A stretch of DNA of 64,000 nucleotides from the NCBI GenBank assembly GCA_041567895.1, contig JBFGAX010000004.1, positions 19,206 through 83,205 of the forward strand, in the 5' to 3' direction. This DNA comes from JABDOU01 sp041567895 (GTDB lineage: Bacteria; Actinomycetota; Acidimicrobiia; Spongiisociales; SHLN01). The position numbers and the translations under genes were made by a program. Shown here piece by piece: positions 24,993 through 32,040 of the stretch. Below the pieces are notes generated by a model, which worked only from the letters and a program-made list of their open reading frames with translations, did no database searches and was not told the DNA's origin. The stretch's first letter is position 1, and each line of letters opens with the position of its first letter.

Positions 24993-26119
24993 GCTGCTTC
25001 GGCGATGGTTGTCACAGTCATCGTTTGGTTATGGAGCTCGCAGGTCCCGGTCGTGATCGGCGAGATCTCGCCGTAAGAGTAGAAGCCGATCTGTTTGGTG
25101 CCTGGGGGCAAGGAGTCGAGTACGGCTTCGACCTCTTCGTCTGTCCGAACGCCAAGGACCAGCCGCCGTCCCACACACGAGATGGAAAGACACACGGCGT
25201 TCTTCACGTCGAGGTTCTTGCCTGCGATATCTGCGGCTTGTTCGGCGCCACCCACCAGGCGTTCAAAGTTCGCCTGCATGAGCTGGGCCCCGTAGCCTTG
25301 AGGTACATCGCCTGCGAACCTCAAGCTCTGCGCAATCTCGTCGACCGAGAGGATCGTGCGGACTACCTCGCGGGGAGAGTGGGGGTCTGTGATCTGCAGC
25401 GGAAACAGCAACCCGCTGGCGGGCAGCTCCGAAGCAAACTCCCCGAGGTACTGCTTGTACAGCGGCAGAGCGGGTTGACCATCGAGCTCGTACAAGATGT
25501 TGCCGGTGGATCGGGTGATGAGGCGCTGCGGTCCGAACTTGTCCCAGCCACCCTGGCTGCCATGTGAGATTTCGACGTCACCATAGAGACCGACCGCCGT
25601 GACATAACCCGTCCGGGGTTGACCCTGAACGAGAACCCAGGTTCGTTCGAAGCGGTCGCCATCGCCCGCCAGGCCACCGGTGATGGATACGGACGAGGGG
25701 AGATGAGCGTCGATACCAGCCGTGAGATCGGTCCCATTGACGAGCAAGCCGTCGGAAAACACCAAGACCGCTTTGAGTGCGGAGCCCTGTAGTTGGCGGG
25801 CGAGCGACTTTCCGGCGCCATAGCTGTCAGCATCACCGGTGACCGGCGAGCTCGCGAACTTGACCTCTGCATTCGAAAACTTCATGACGGCCACGCTGAG
25901 GCTGTTGTCGCTGACCCCAATGTCAAAGATCTCTCCAGAAGTCGAACAGCCTGCCACCACCGAATTCGGATATCGGCGCACCAATTCGCGCAGAGGAGCG
26001 TCCTGTTCGATCATGTTGGAGCTTCCGAAAGCGAGAACGAGGGTGCGATACGAGTCGACGTCAGGCAGGGGAGAAGACCAGCGGCCCTCCTCGTCGTACC
26101 TGAAAATCTCTGAAAACAT
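24989..26119 (-). CDS. FIST-domain sensor protein (FIST_N and FIST_C)
   Basis: The 376-residue soluble protein has an N-terminal FIST domain with VVAGCSTSGEIFD (around residues 53-65) and SITGGLAGDGDRF, and a C-terminal FIST_C domain with SCVGRRLVLG and GFYSYGEISPI. FIST proteins are ligand sensors linked to signalling proteins and may bind amino acids or similar small molecules. It is translationally coupled to the histidine kinase downstream, so the pair is probably one sensory unit. No DNA-binding regulator lies beside them; the output is unknown. Confidence 0.9.
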   Translation of the reverse strand: MFSEIFRYDEEGRWSSPLPDVDSYRTLVLAFGSSNMIEQDAPLRELVRRYPNSVVAGCSTSGEIFDIGVSDNSLSVAVMKFSNAEVKFASSPVTGDADSYGAGKSLARQLQGSALKAVLVFSDGLLVNGTDLTAGIDAHLPSSVSITGGLAGDGDRFERTWVLVQGQPRTGYVTAVGLYGDVEISHGSQGGWDKFGPQRLITRSTGNILYELDGQPALPLYKQYLGEFASELPASGLLFPLQITDPHSPREVVRTILSVDEIAQSLRFAGDVPQGYGAQLMQANFERLVGGAEQAADIAGKNLDVKNAVCLSISCVGRRLVLGVRTDEEVEAVLDSLPPGTKQIGFYSYGEISPITTGTCELHNQTMTVTTIAEAA

Positions 26120-26179
26120 TGGGTATCCAAGCGGTCGGCAACGGCTAACACAATGCTTCGGCCTGTCGGAACCAGATAT

Positions 26180-27226
26180 TTAGCCCGCTGGCGACGTTTC
26201 TGGAGATAGCAGCTCTGCGGTTCTCCGATCGAGATCGACCCAACGGTCGACCAGCCAGCGCAGGCGGTCCGATTCATCGTCCGGGATATCTCCAGCGGAT
26301 ACCCGCCAGAACCTGACACGAATTGTCGTTCCCACCAAAGATCCGGACCAGATCTCCCGCAGGGACGCCATGCCACCCAACCCGGTGTGCGTTCCGAATA
26401 CGACGTCGTAACCGGACTCCAGTAATGCCAGTGAACCTCCAGGCTGCGGCGCCAGCACGTGCTCGAGCGAGCTGTATCGGCTCGCCAGTTCTGGGTGCAT
26501 CTCACTCATACGCTTGATCGACGAGTTGCGTTTTTGCTCGGTGAACCGGGTACCTTCCGGATAGATCATGACTGCGTCGTCCGGGCCGAGATCGCTAGCC
26601 AGATCCCGTATGGCGGCCAGCTCGTCCGATCTGTTCGAACCGCTTCGATCGACAAAATGATTTGGCAGTCGGGACCCGACGATGTCGAGGGCCGGGTCGG
26701 AGAGCAGCTCGCGCTTGAGAATCCATCTGAGCCGGATGCCGCCCCGGTGTGCAACGAGTGCCGCCGGAATCAACACGTCGATCATCGAAGCGTGTCTCAT
26801 CATGAGGATGAAGGGACCGGGTGTTGTCTCGTCTAATCCCGAAGCCTCGAGAGTCATCGAAAATGCCTTCGTCACTGCGACAAGCATGAAGTTGGTCCAT
26901 AGCCCTTGCAGCCGATAACTCCAGCGCACGAGGTTGTTCGTTGCACCAAACCCGCTGAGTACGAAGTGCACGCCGGCCGCCGCCAAGCCGACGATCTCGG
27001 CTGTCAAATAGGCCCAGGCAACAATCAGAAGTCGAATAGTGGTGAAGCTGGTGTTGCCGCCGCCGAAACGCATGACGTCGACGAGAGCGGCGGCAACGAG
27101 TAGCAACGGTGCCAGAACAATCGAACCCACCCACATCGCCGAAATCGATGAAAATGTTCGGGCACGGCGGCGCCAGATTGTCGAAGTCTGGTCCATCCAG
27201 AGAACATACCCCCGATCAACGCTCAA
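26180..27226 (-). CDS. 1-acyl-glycerol-3-phosphate acyltransferase-like membrane protein
   Basis: The 348-residue protein has two N-terminal hydrophobic stretches (about residues 30-50 and 62-92) and then a PlsC-type domain. Motif I is RHASMID (HX4D), and motif III is IYPEGTRFT. It should acylate a lysophosphatidate or a related lipid at the membrane. The protein is longer than typical PlsC (about 240), closer to LPLAT/AGPAT-type members with large N-terminal membrane parts. A later ATG at codon 11 is possible. The gene is monocistronic and divergent from the DHH gene at 27286. Confidence 0.85.
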   Translation of the reverse strand: MSVDRGYVLWMDQTSTIWRRRARTFSSISAMWVGSIVLAPLLLVAAALVDVMRFGGGNTSFTTIRLLIVAWAYLTAEIVGLAAAGVHFVLSGFGATNNLVRWSYRLQGLWTNFMLVAVTKAFSMTLEASGLDETTPGPFILMMRHASMIDVLIPAALVAHRGGIRLRWILKRELLSDPALDIVGSRLPNHFVDRSGSNRSDELAAIRDLASDLGPDDAVMIYPEGTRFTEQKRNSSIKRMSEMHPELASRYSSLEHVLAPQPGGSLALLESGYDVVFGTHTGLGGMASLREIWSGSLVGTTIRVRFWRVSAGDIPDDESDRLRWLVDRWVDLDRRTAELLSPETSPAG

Positions 27227-27285
27227 GCGGGCGAGCAGTCTTGCCGATGTAACAGTACGGAATTGAGTCTTTCTGAGGAATAGTG

Positions 27286-28215
27286 ATGAGTGACAAGTAC
27301 CGACTGGTGACGCGAAGCGATTTTGACGGGCTCGTATCGGCTGTGCTGATGGAACAGCTGGGCTTGATCGACGACATTCTCTTCGTGCATCCCAAGGACA
27401 TGCAGGATGGCCTCGTTGCGATCACCGATCGGGACATCTGTACCAACCTTCCATACGTGCCCGGCGCTCACCTCGTCTTCGATCACCACCATTCCGAAAC
27501 GATTCGAAATCAAGGCCAGGCAGAAAACCACATCATCGATCCGGCTGCTCCTTCGTGCGCTCGCGTCGTCTACGACTACTACGGCGGTGCAGAGGCGTTC
27601 CCCAACATCCAGCCGGACATGATGGAAGCAGTCGATAAGGCCGATTCGGCCAACTACGAACTCAATGATGTTCTGTTCCCATCTGATTGGACACTGCTCA
27701 ACTTCGTGATGGACGCCCGGACCGGGCTTGGCCGCTTCCGCGACTTCCGCATCTCCAACTATCAACTGATGATGAAGCTGATTGGTCTTTGCGCTGATCA
27801 CACCATCGAAGAGATCCTGCGTGATCCCGACGTCTCTGAACGTGTGGAGCTGTATCGCGAACACGAGGGCCCCTTCAAGGAGCAGCTGAAGCGGTCGACG
27901 CGGGTTGAGGGAAAAGTCCTCGTGGTTGATTTGCGAGATGAGGACGTCATCTTCGCGGGCAATCGGTTCATGATCTATGCCATGTACCCGGACACATTCA
28001 TGTCCATCCATGTGCTGTGGGGGAAGCAACGCCAGAACACGGTTTTTGCCATGGGTAAATCGATTATCGACCGTAGTTCACGCACCAACGTAGGAACCCT
28101 CATGCTCGAGCACGGCGGCGGCGGCCACCGGGCGGCAGGCACGTGCCAGGTTTCGCACGACGAGGCCGATCGCGTGCTCGAGGCTTTGATCTATCGCGTG
28201 AACGCGAACGGCTGA
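27286..28215 (+). CDS. DHH-family phosphoesterase
   Basis: The start is taken as ATG 27286, six bases after a GAGGA site; a GTG one codon earlier is also possible. The 310-residue protein has the DHH domain motifs SDFDGLVSAVL and FDHHHSE, with DKAD in the middle, and a DHHA1-like C-terminus ending GGGGHRAAGTC. Members hydrolyse phosphodiester or phosphoanhydride bonds with Mn2+, for example oligoribonucleotides, cyclic dinucleotides or polyphosphate. It lacks membrane or signalling domains. The substrate cannot be told from sequence. Confidence 0.85.
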   Translation: MSDKYRLVTRSDFDGLVSAVLMEQLGLIDDILFVHPKDMQDGLVAITDRDICTNLPYVPGAHLVFDHHHSETIRNQGQAENHIIDPAAPSCARVVYDYYGGAEAFPNIQPDMMEAVDKADSANYELNDVLFPSDWTLLNFVMDARTGLGRFRDFRISNYQLMMKLIGLCADHTIEEILRDPDVSERVELYREHEGPFKEQLKRSTRVEGKVLVVDLRDEDVIFAGNRFMIYAMYPDTFMSIHVLWGKQRQNTVFAMGKSIIDRSSRTNVGTLMLEHGGGGHRAAGTCQVSHDEADRVLEALIYRVNANG

Positions 28216-28264
28216 CAAAAAGATTCGCGAGACATCTGATCGCACTCTGCGCGTCAGGTAGCGT

Positions 28265-29071
28265 ATGACGGACATGAAACTGCCAGATCGGCTACTTCCC
28301 GAGTTCGTCAAGCCTCCTATCTACAAGGTGTATGAGGGACGGCTGACCCAGAAACTCGATCGTGAACACCTGCCACAGCACATAGGCGTGATCCTCGACG
28401 GCCATCGGCGATACGCCAAGGCCGAAGGATTCGAGGACTTCACCCGTTCCTACCGAGCCGGCATGCGAAAGTTTGAGACGTTCCTCGAGTGGGCGGCCGT
28501 CCTCGAACTCGAAGCGATCACAGCCTGGGTTCTTTCGACCGAAAACCTCAACCGACCGCCAGAAGAGCTCGCTCCCTATTTCCAGGTGCTCATCGATCTC
28601 TTTGAGCGACTGCCTCTGACCGCCGGCGAGTGTGGATATTCCGTCCGATTCATCGGCAGTCTCGATCTGCTTCCCACGGATTTGACGAATGCGGCGAAGC
28701 GAGTGACGGAGTTGACAGCTGGCCGCGATCGGGTGCTCAACATTGCGATGGGATACGGCGGGCGCCAGGAGATCGTCGATGCGGTGGCCGATCTAGTTGA
28801 CACGCTGTACGCGGAGGGTGTCGATCCGGCGAAGATGTCCGAGCATATTTCGGCAACCGCCATCGGAAACCACATGTATGCGCCCGATGTGCCCGACCCC
28901 GACCTGGTCATCCGAACCAGCGGCGAATCCCGGTTGTCAGGCTTTCTCCTCTGGCAGTCCGCGTATTCAGAGTTCAGTTTTGTGGACGTCTATTGGCCGG
29001 CATTCCGCCGTGTCGATTTCCTACGTGCCATGCGGGACTACTCGAGAAGCGAACGCCGCTTCGGCAAATAG
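28265..29071 (+). CDS. Cis-prenyltransferase (UppS-like)
   Basis: The 268-residue protein has the cis-isoprenyl diphosphate synthase fold. Motif 1 is VILDGHRRYAK with the catalytic Asp45, followed by AVLELEAITAWVLSTENLNR (motif 2/3) and the C-terminal signature RTSGESRLSGFLLWQSAYSEF. In most UppS proteins motif 1 reads MDGNGRWA; here the Asn-Gly-Arg is His-Arg-Arg. The product chain length therefore may differ from the C55 carrier. It lies 50 bp downstream of the DHH gene and probably shares its transcript. Confidence 0.88.
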   Translation: MTDMKLPDRLLPEFVKPPIYKVYEGRLTQKLDREHLPQHIGVILDGHRRYAKAEGFEDFTRSYRAGMRKFETFLEWAAVLELEAITAWVLSTENLNRPPEELAPYFQVLIDLFERLPLTAGECGYSVRFIGSLDLLPTDLTNAAKRVTELTAGRDRVLNIAMGYGGRQEIVDAVADLVDTLYAEGVDPAKMSEHISATAIGNHMYAPDVPDPDLVIRTSGESRLSGFLLWQSAYSEFSFVDVYWPAFRRVDFLRAMRDYSRSERRFGK

Positions 29072-29093
29072 CCGCTACCTCGCACCAGTTGTT

Positions 29094-29153
29094 CAGGTGG
29101 CATGCGCCCTTTTGCGGCAATGTGGGGCGGTCGTTTTTCCAGGTGGCATGCGC
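29094..29153. repeat. Short direct repeat CAGGTGGCATGCGC (two copies)
   Basis: The 14-mer CAGGTGGCATGCGC occurs at 29094-29107 and again at 29140-29153, 46 bp apart, in the gap between the UppS-like gene and the larger repeats. It contains the palindrome GCATGC. No function is assigned. Confidence 0.6.
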
Positions 29154-29225
29154 ATAGTGTTCAAGCCCCTTAGCCTCGATGTTTGGGCGGCGAACCATCA
29201 CGAAAACGTCCAATGCACCCCGACG

Positions 29226-29445
29226 CCTCAGACCATCCCGGCGAACACCCACGGACAACTCCACCGAGCGCTCGACGAACACTCTCGGACAACTCCACCG
29301 CCCCACCGACGCTCTGAGGGCCCGTGTACCGCGAGACATTGACGTCCGGCCACAAGGCGGTAGCTCTTGTCTTAGATCACGGCCTACGTAATAGCCCCCA
29401 TACGTGCGGATTGTTCCAACCAACAGGCGTGTAGCCGCCGACAAA
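29226..29445. repeat. Direct repeat copy 1 (about 220 bp, period 249)
   Basis: This copy aligns without gaps to 29475-29694, with about 18 mismatches by eye, clustered near 29322-29341 and 29394-29400. Inside it, the word GGACAACTCCACCG occurs twice (near 29253 and 29287). The ends CCTCAGA (29226-29232) and TCTGAGG (29313-29319) are complementary and could close a 94-nt structure. A smaller hairpin is possible from ACAAG and CTTGT further on. The unit contains no supported protein gene. Confidence 0.85.
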
Positions 29446-29474
29446 CAACATTCTTCATGGAACCCCCCCGCAAA

Positions 29475-29694
29475 CCTCAGACCATCCCGGCGAACACCCA
29501 CGGACAACTCCACCGAGTGCTCGGCGAACACTCTCGGACAACTCCACCGCACCACCGACGCTCTGAGGGCCCTTGCCCTCCGTGACAATGACGTCCGGCC
29601 ACAAGGCGGTAGCTCTTGTCTTAGATCACGGCCTACGTAATAGGTCTCGTACGTGCGGATTGTCCCAACCAACGGGCGTTTAGCCGCCGATAAG
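29475..29694. repeat. Direct repeat copy 2 (about 220 bp, period 249)
   Basis: Second copy of the repeat at 29226-29445. The 7-bp closing complement (CCTCAGA at 29475, TCTGAGG at 29562-29568) is kept exactly, as is the internal GGACAACTCCACCG pair. Between copies, 29446-29474 is unrelated. It ends 17 bases before the perfect hairpin at 29712-29741. Confidence 0.85.
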
Positions 29695-29711
29695 AAACAC
29701 GACCAGCAATG

Positions 29712-29741
29712 AAAAATGGCCACCTTGCGGTGGCCATTTTT
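29712..29741. terminator. Perfect 13-bp hairpin flanked by A5/T5 (bidirectional terminator)
   Basis: 29712-29724 (AAAAATGGCCACC) is exactly complementary to 29729-29741 (GGTGGCCATTTTT), with loop TTGC. The T tract on the plus strand and A tract on the other make it able to end transcription in both directions. It lies 52 bases upstream of the pyrE start, so a transcript coming from the repeats would stop before pyrE unless anti-terminated. Confidence 0.85.
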
Positions 29742-29792
29742 CGGGCTAACACGGGAGGCGGGAAACCTCTCGGAGTTAGTATCGTCACCCCG

Positions 29793-30374
29793 ATGGAAAA
29801 CTTGAGGTATTTCCGCGAAATTCAGGAGGCCAGTGTTGAGGGCCTCATGATGCATTTGCGGCAGCATGCCCTTCGTACCGACGGTCCGTTCACGTTGCGC
29901 TCCGGCACCATTACTCCGTGGTATCTCGATGGGCGACAATCCACAATGGATGGCCCCGGCTCGGTGTACGTGGGCAGAGCGGTACTCGGAATACTCGACG
30001 AGTCGGTGGTCGCAGTTGGTGGTATGACGATGGGCGCCGATCCGATCGCAGTCGCTACGGCGCTCACAGCCGCGATGCAGGATGTTCCGCTCAAGGCGTT
30101 CAGTGTCAGGAAAGAACCGAAGGATCATGGACTCGGCGGAAGACTCGTCGGGCCGGTGCTGCCGGGCGATGTCGTCGCCGTCATCGAAGACACGACATCG
30201 ACCGGGGGGGCGCTGGTGGAAGCGATCGAAGTTGCGCGAGACGCCGGCCTCGAAGTCATCCAGGCCATCGCGCTCGTGGACCGATCGGAAGGTAAGGCGG
30301 CCCACCTCGTCGAACAATTCGACGTGCCCTTCCACGCCATCGTCACTCCAGAGGATCTGGGCGTCACCCCGTGA
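29793..30374 (+). CDS. pyrE: Orotate phosphoribosyltransferase
   Basis: The protein has FTLRSGTITPWYLDGR (substrate loop), the flexible-loop segment FSVRKEPKDHG with its catalytic lysines, and the PRPP site VVAVIEDTTSTGGALVEAI. It joins orotate to PRPP to make OMP in pyrimidine synthesis. The start is uncertain: ATG 29793 gives 193 residues, close to the usual length for actinobacterial PyrE, while ATGs at 29847 and 29850 have a better ribosome site but would trim the N-terminus. It is followed by overlapping genes for a membrane protein and nfo. Confidence 0.88.
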   Translation: MENLRYFREIQEASVEGLMMHLRQHALRTDGPFTLRSGTITPWYLDGRQSTMDGPGSVYVGRAVLGILDESVVAVGGMTMGADPIAVATALTAAMQDVPLKAFSVRKEPKDHGLGGRLVGPVLPGDVVAVIEDTTSTGGALVEAIEVARDAGLEVIQAIALVDRSEGKAAHLVEQFDVPFHAIVTPEDLGVTP

Positions 30375-31162
30375 ACTATGAAGTTCACCGCTCGGCTTTG
30401 TTCGGGTGGCTGGTGGGTGTGTTGTCCGTCCCGCTCGTATTGATCGGATTTGATGTGCTCGTGTTGCCGAAAGTCGTACCCGGGTATGGTCGTTTCATCG
30501 ATCGACTTGCGGAATTGACCCGCCTCAACAGTCCGGGAGCAAACGGTTCGGAGGAGGCCTGGGCACTCGTGTTCTCGGTGGTTGGCACAGCTATGTTGAT
30601 CTGGTCGACCAAAGAGATGTTTGCTCCGAGGCCGGTGCTGAAGGCAGATTCCGGTGGACTCACGTTCAACGCACTCGGAGGACCGGCAGCCGGTTCGGTC
30701 TTTTTACCGTGGGACGAAGTGTCCAGTATCGAAGCCGTGGTGTTGGAAGACGCCGACGGAGATGTGCCTGCGCTCCGGGTACGGGTCGGGGATGCCCGCC
30801 GATTGCCATCGCACCCCTGGGGAGGAGAATGGGTCGACGGCAGCCTTGTACTGAGAGCCAATGCATGGTCTGAAGATCCAGTGGACGTCGCTCGCAGCCT
30901 GAAAGCGATTTCGATTGCGAGCCTGCCACCGCCCCCCGAGGAATCGCGCGTGCGCTACGGTCGGGTTGCCTGGGGGCTGGCGATGCTCGTGATCGGCCTG
31001 ATACTCGGCGCGTCCGTTCTCCTATCAGGCGGAGAGAACGAAAACTGGCCGCTGATTCCGATTGCCGGATTGATTGGTCTTGGCTCTCTCTGGATTGTCG
31101 CCGGTTTCCGTTCGGCCTTTGACGATCGATTCTCCTGGATGTTCGATGGGGAGACTTCTTGA
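30371..31162 (+). CDS. Multi-span membrane protein with PH-like middle region
   Basis: The 263-residue product starts at GTG 30371, overlapping the pyrE stop (GTGA). It has hydrophobic segments at about residues 10-33, 64-80, 198-220 and 226-243, and a soluble middle part (about 85-185) with alternating strands and LPWDEVSSIEAVVLEDADG, which resembles bacterial PH-like domains of membrane proteins. No specific family is certain. Its stop overlaps the nfo start. Confidence 0.7.
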   Translation: MNYEVHRSALFGWLVGVLSVPLVLIGFDVLVLPKVVPGYGRFIDRLAELTRLNSPGANGSEEAWALVFSVVGTAMLIWSTKEMFAPRPVLKADSGGLTFNALGGPAAGSVFLPWDEVSSIEAVVLEDADGDVPALRVRVGDARRLPSHPWGGEWVDGSLVLRANAWSEDPVDVARSLKAISIASLPPPPEESRVRYGRVAWGLAMLVIGLILGASVLLSGGENENWPLIPIAGLIGLGSLWIVAGFRSAFDDRFSWMFDGETS

Positions 31163-31932
31163 GCAGATTGGTGGGTGCCCATGTTGATCCGTCTGATCCA
31201 TTGCAGGCGGCCAGGGAACGCGGTTCAGGGATCCTGCAGATGTTTCTTTCGAATCCTCAGGGTTGGAAAGCTCCAGAGCCCCGAAACGATGCGGCAGAAC
31301 TCCGGGATGCGTCGGTTTCGTTGATCGTTCATTCTCCGTATTTGATCAACGTGTGTGCCGGCAACAATCGAATTCGGATTCCGAGTCGCAAGATTCTCAA
31401 CGACACACTTCAGGCGGCAGATGCCATATCGGCAGATGCGGTCGTCGTTCATGGCGGACACGTTTCCGATGACGAGGATCCAAAAGAGGGATTTGTGCGA
31501 TGGAAAAAGGCACTTGATCAAGTCGAGAGCGACATGCCCATCTTCATTGAAAACACGGCTTCGGGCGATCGGGCGGTCGGCAGGGAGGTCGACATGATCG
31601 CCCGATTGTGGGACGTAGTCGGAGATACCGGGGTGGGGTTTTGTCTCGATACATGCCATGCGTGGGCAGCCGGGGAACCGCTTGACGGTCTGGTTGAGCG
31701 CATCATGGATGCGACCGGCAGAATCGACCTCCTGCACTGTAACGGTTCGCGGGATCCCTTCAACAGTCGGCGGGATCGTCACGACAATCTCCTGCAGGGC
31801 CATATCCCTGTCGATCAGATCGCCGAGATAGTACGCAAGACCACCTGCCCGGTCATTCTCGAGACCCCCGGAGGAGCGTCGGATCACGTCGACGAGATCA
31901 ATCTGGTTCGATCGTACACAGAGGGTATCTGA
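31159..31932 (+). CDS. nfo: Deoxyribonuclease IV (AP endonuclease)
   Basis: Start TTG 31159 overlaps the previous stop (TTGA). The 257-residue protein has the AP-endonuclease-2 TIM barrel: VGAHVD, VHSPYLINV, VVHGGHV, the Glu in FIENTASG, CLDTCHAW, LHCNGSRDPFNSRRDRH and VILETPG. These supply the three-zinc site. It should cut 5' of abasic sites in base excision repair. It complements the glycosylases elsewhere in the window (nei-like, tag). Confidence 0.92.
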   Translation: MSRLVGAHVDPSDPLQAARERGSGILQMFLSNPQGWKAPEPRNDAAELRDASVSLIVHSPYLINVCAGNNRIRIPSRKILNDTLQAADAISADAVVVHGGHVSDDEDPKEGFVRWKKALDQVESDMPIFIENTASGDRAVGREVDMIARLWDVVGDTGVGFCLDTCHAWAAGEPLDGLVERIMDATGRIDLLHCNGSRDPFNSRRDRHDNLLQGHIPVDQIAEIVRKTTCPVILETPGGASDHVDEINLVRSYTEGI

Positions 31933-32040
31933 ACTAGCCACATTGCGCAGCAGGGCAATGCTGACGCCTCGCAGTAGAACCCCTCAAACGGGGGATCTTC
32001 TGAGCCGAAGAATATCGGAAGCGCATTGAGAGGTGAGTCG

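Noticed and set aside
29179..29640. Two short similar plus-strand frames in the 220-bp repeats, both ending CLRSRPT
   Set aside because: Their similarity follows from the DNA repeat; no ribosome sites or family likeness were seen.
29226..29694. CRISPR array
   Set aside because: Only two long repeat units, far longer than CRISPR repeats, and no spacer pattern or cas genes.
28974..30335. Minus-strand open frame of 453 codons covering the repeats and pyrE
   Set aside because: It is antisense to the well-supported pyrE and the UppS-like gene end; its internal repetition only reflects the DNA repeat, not a protein family.
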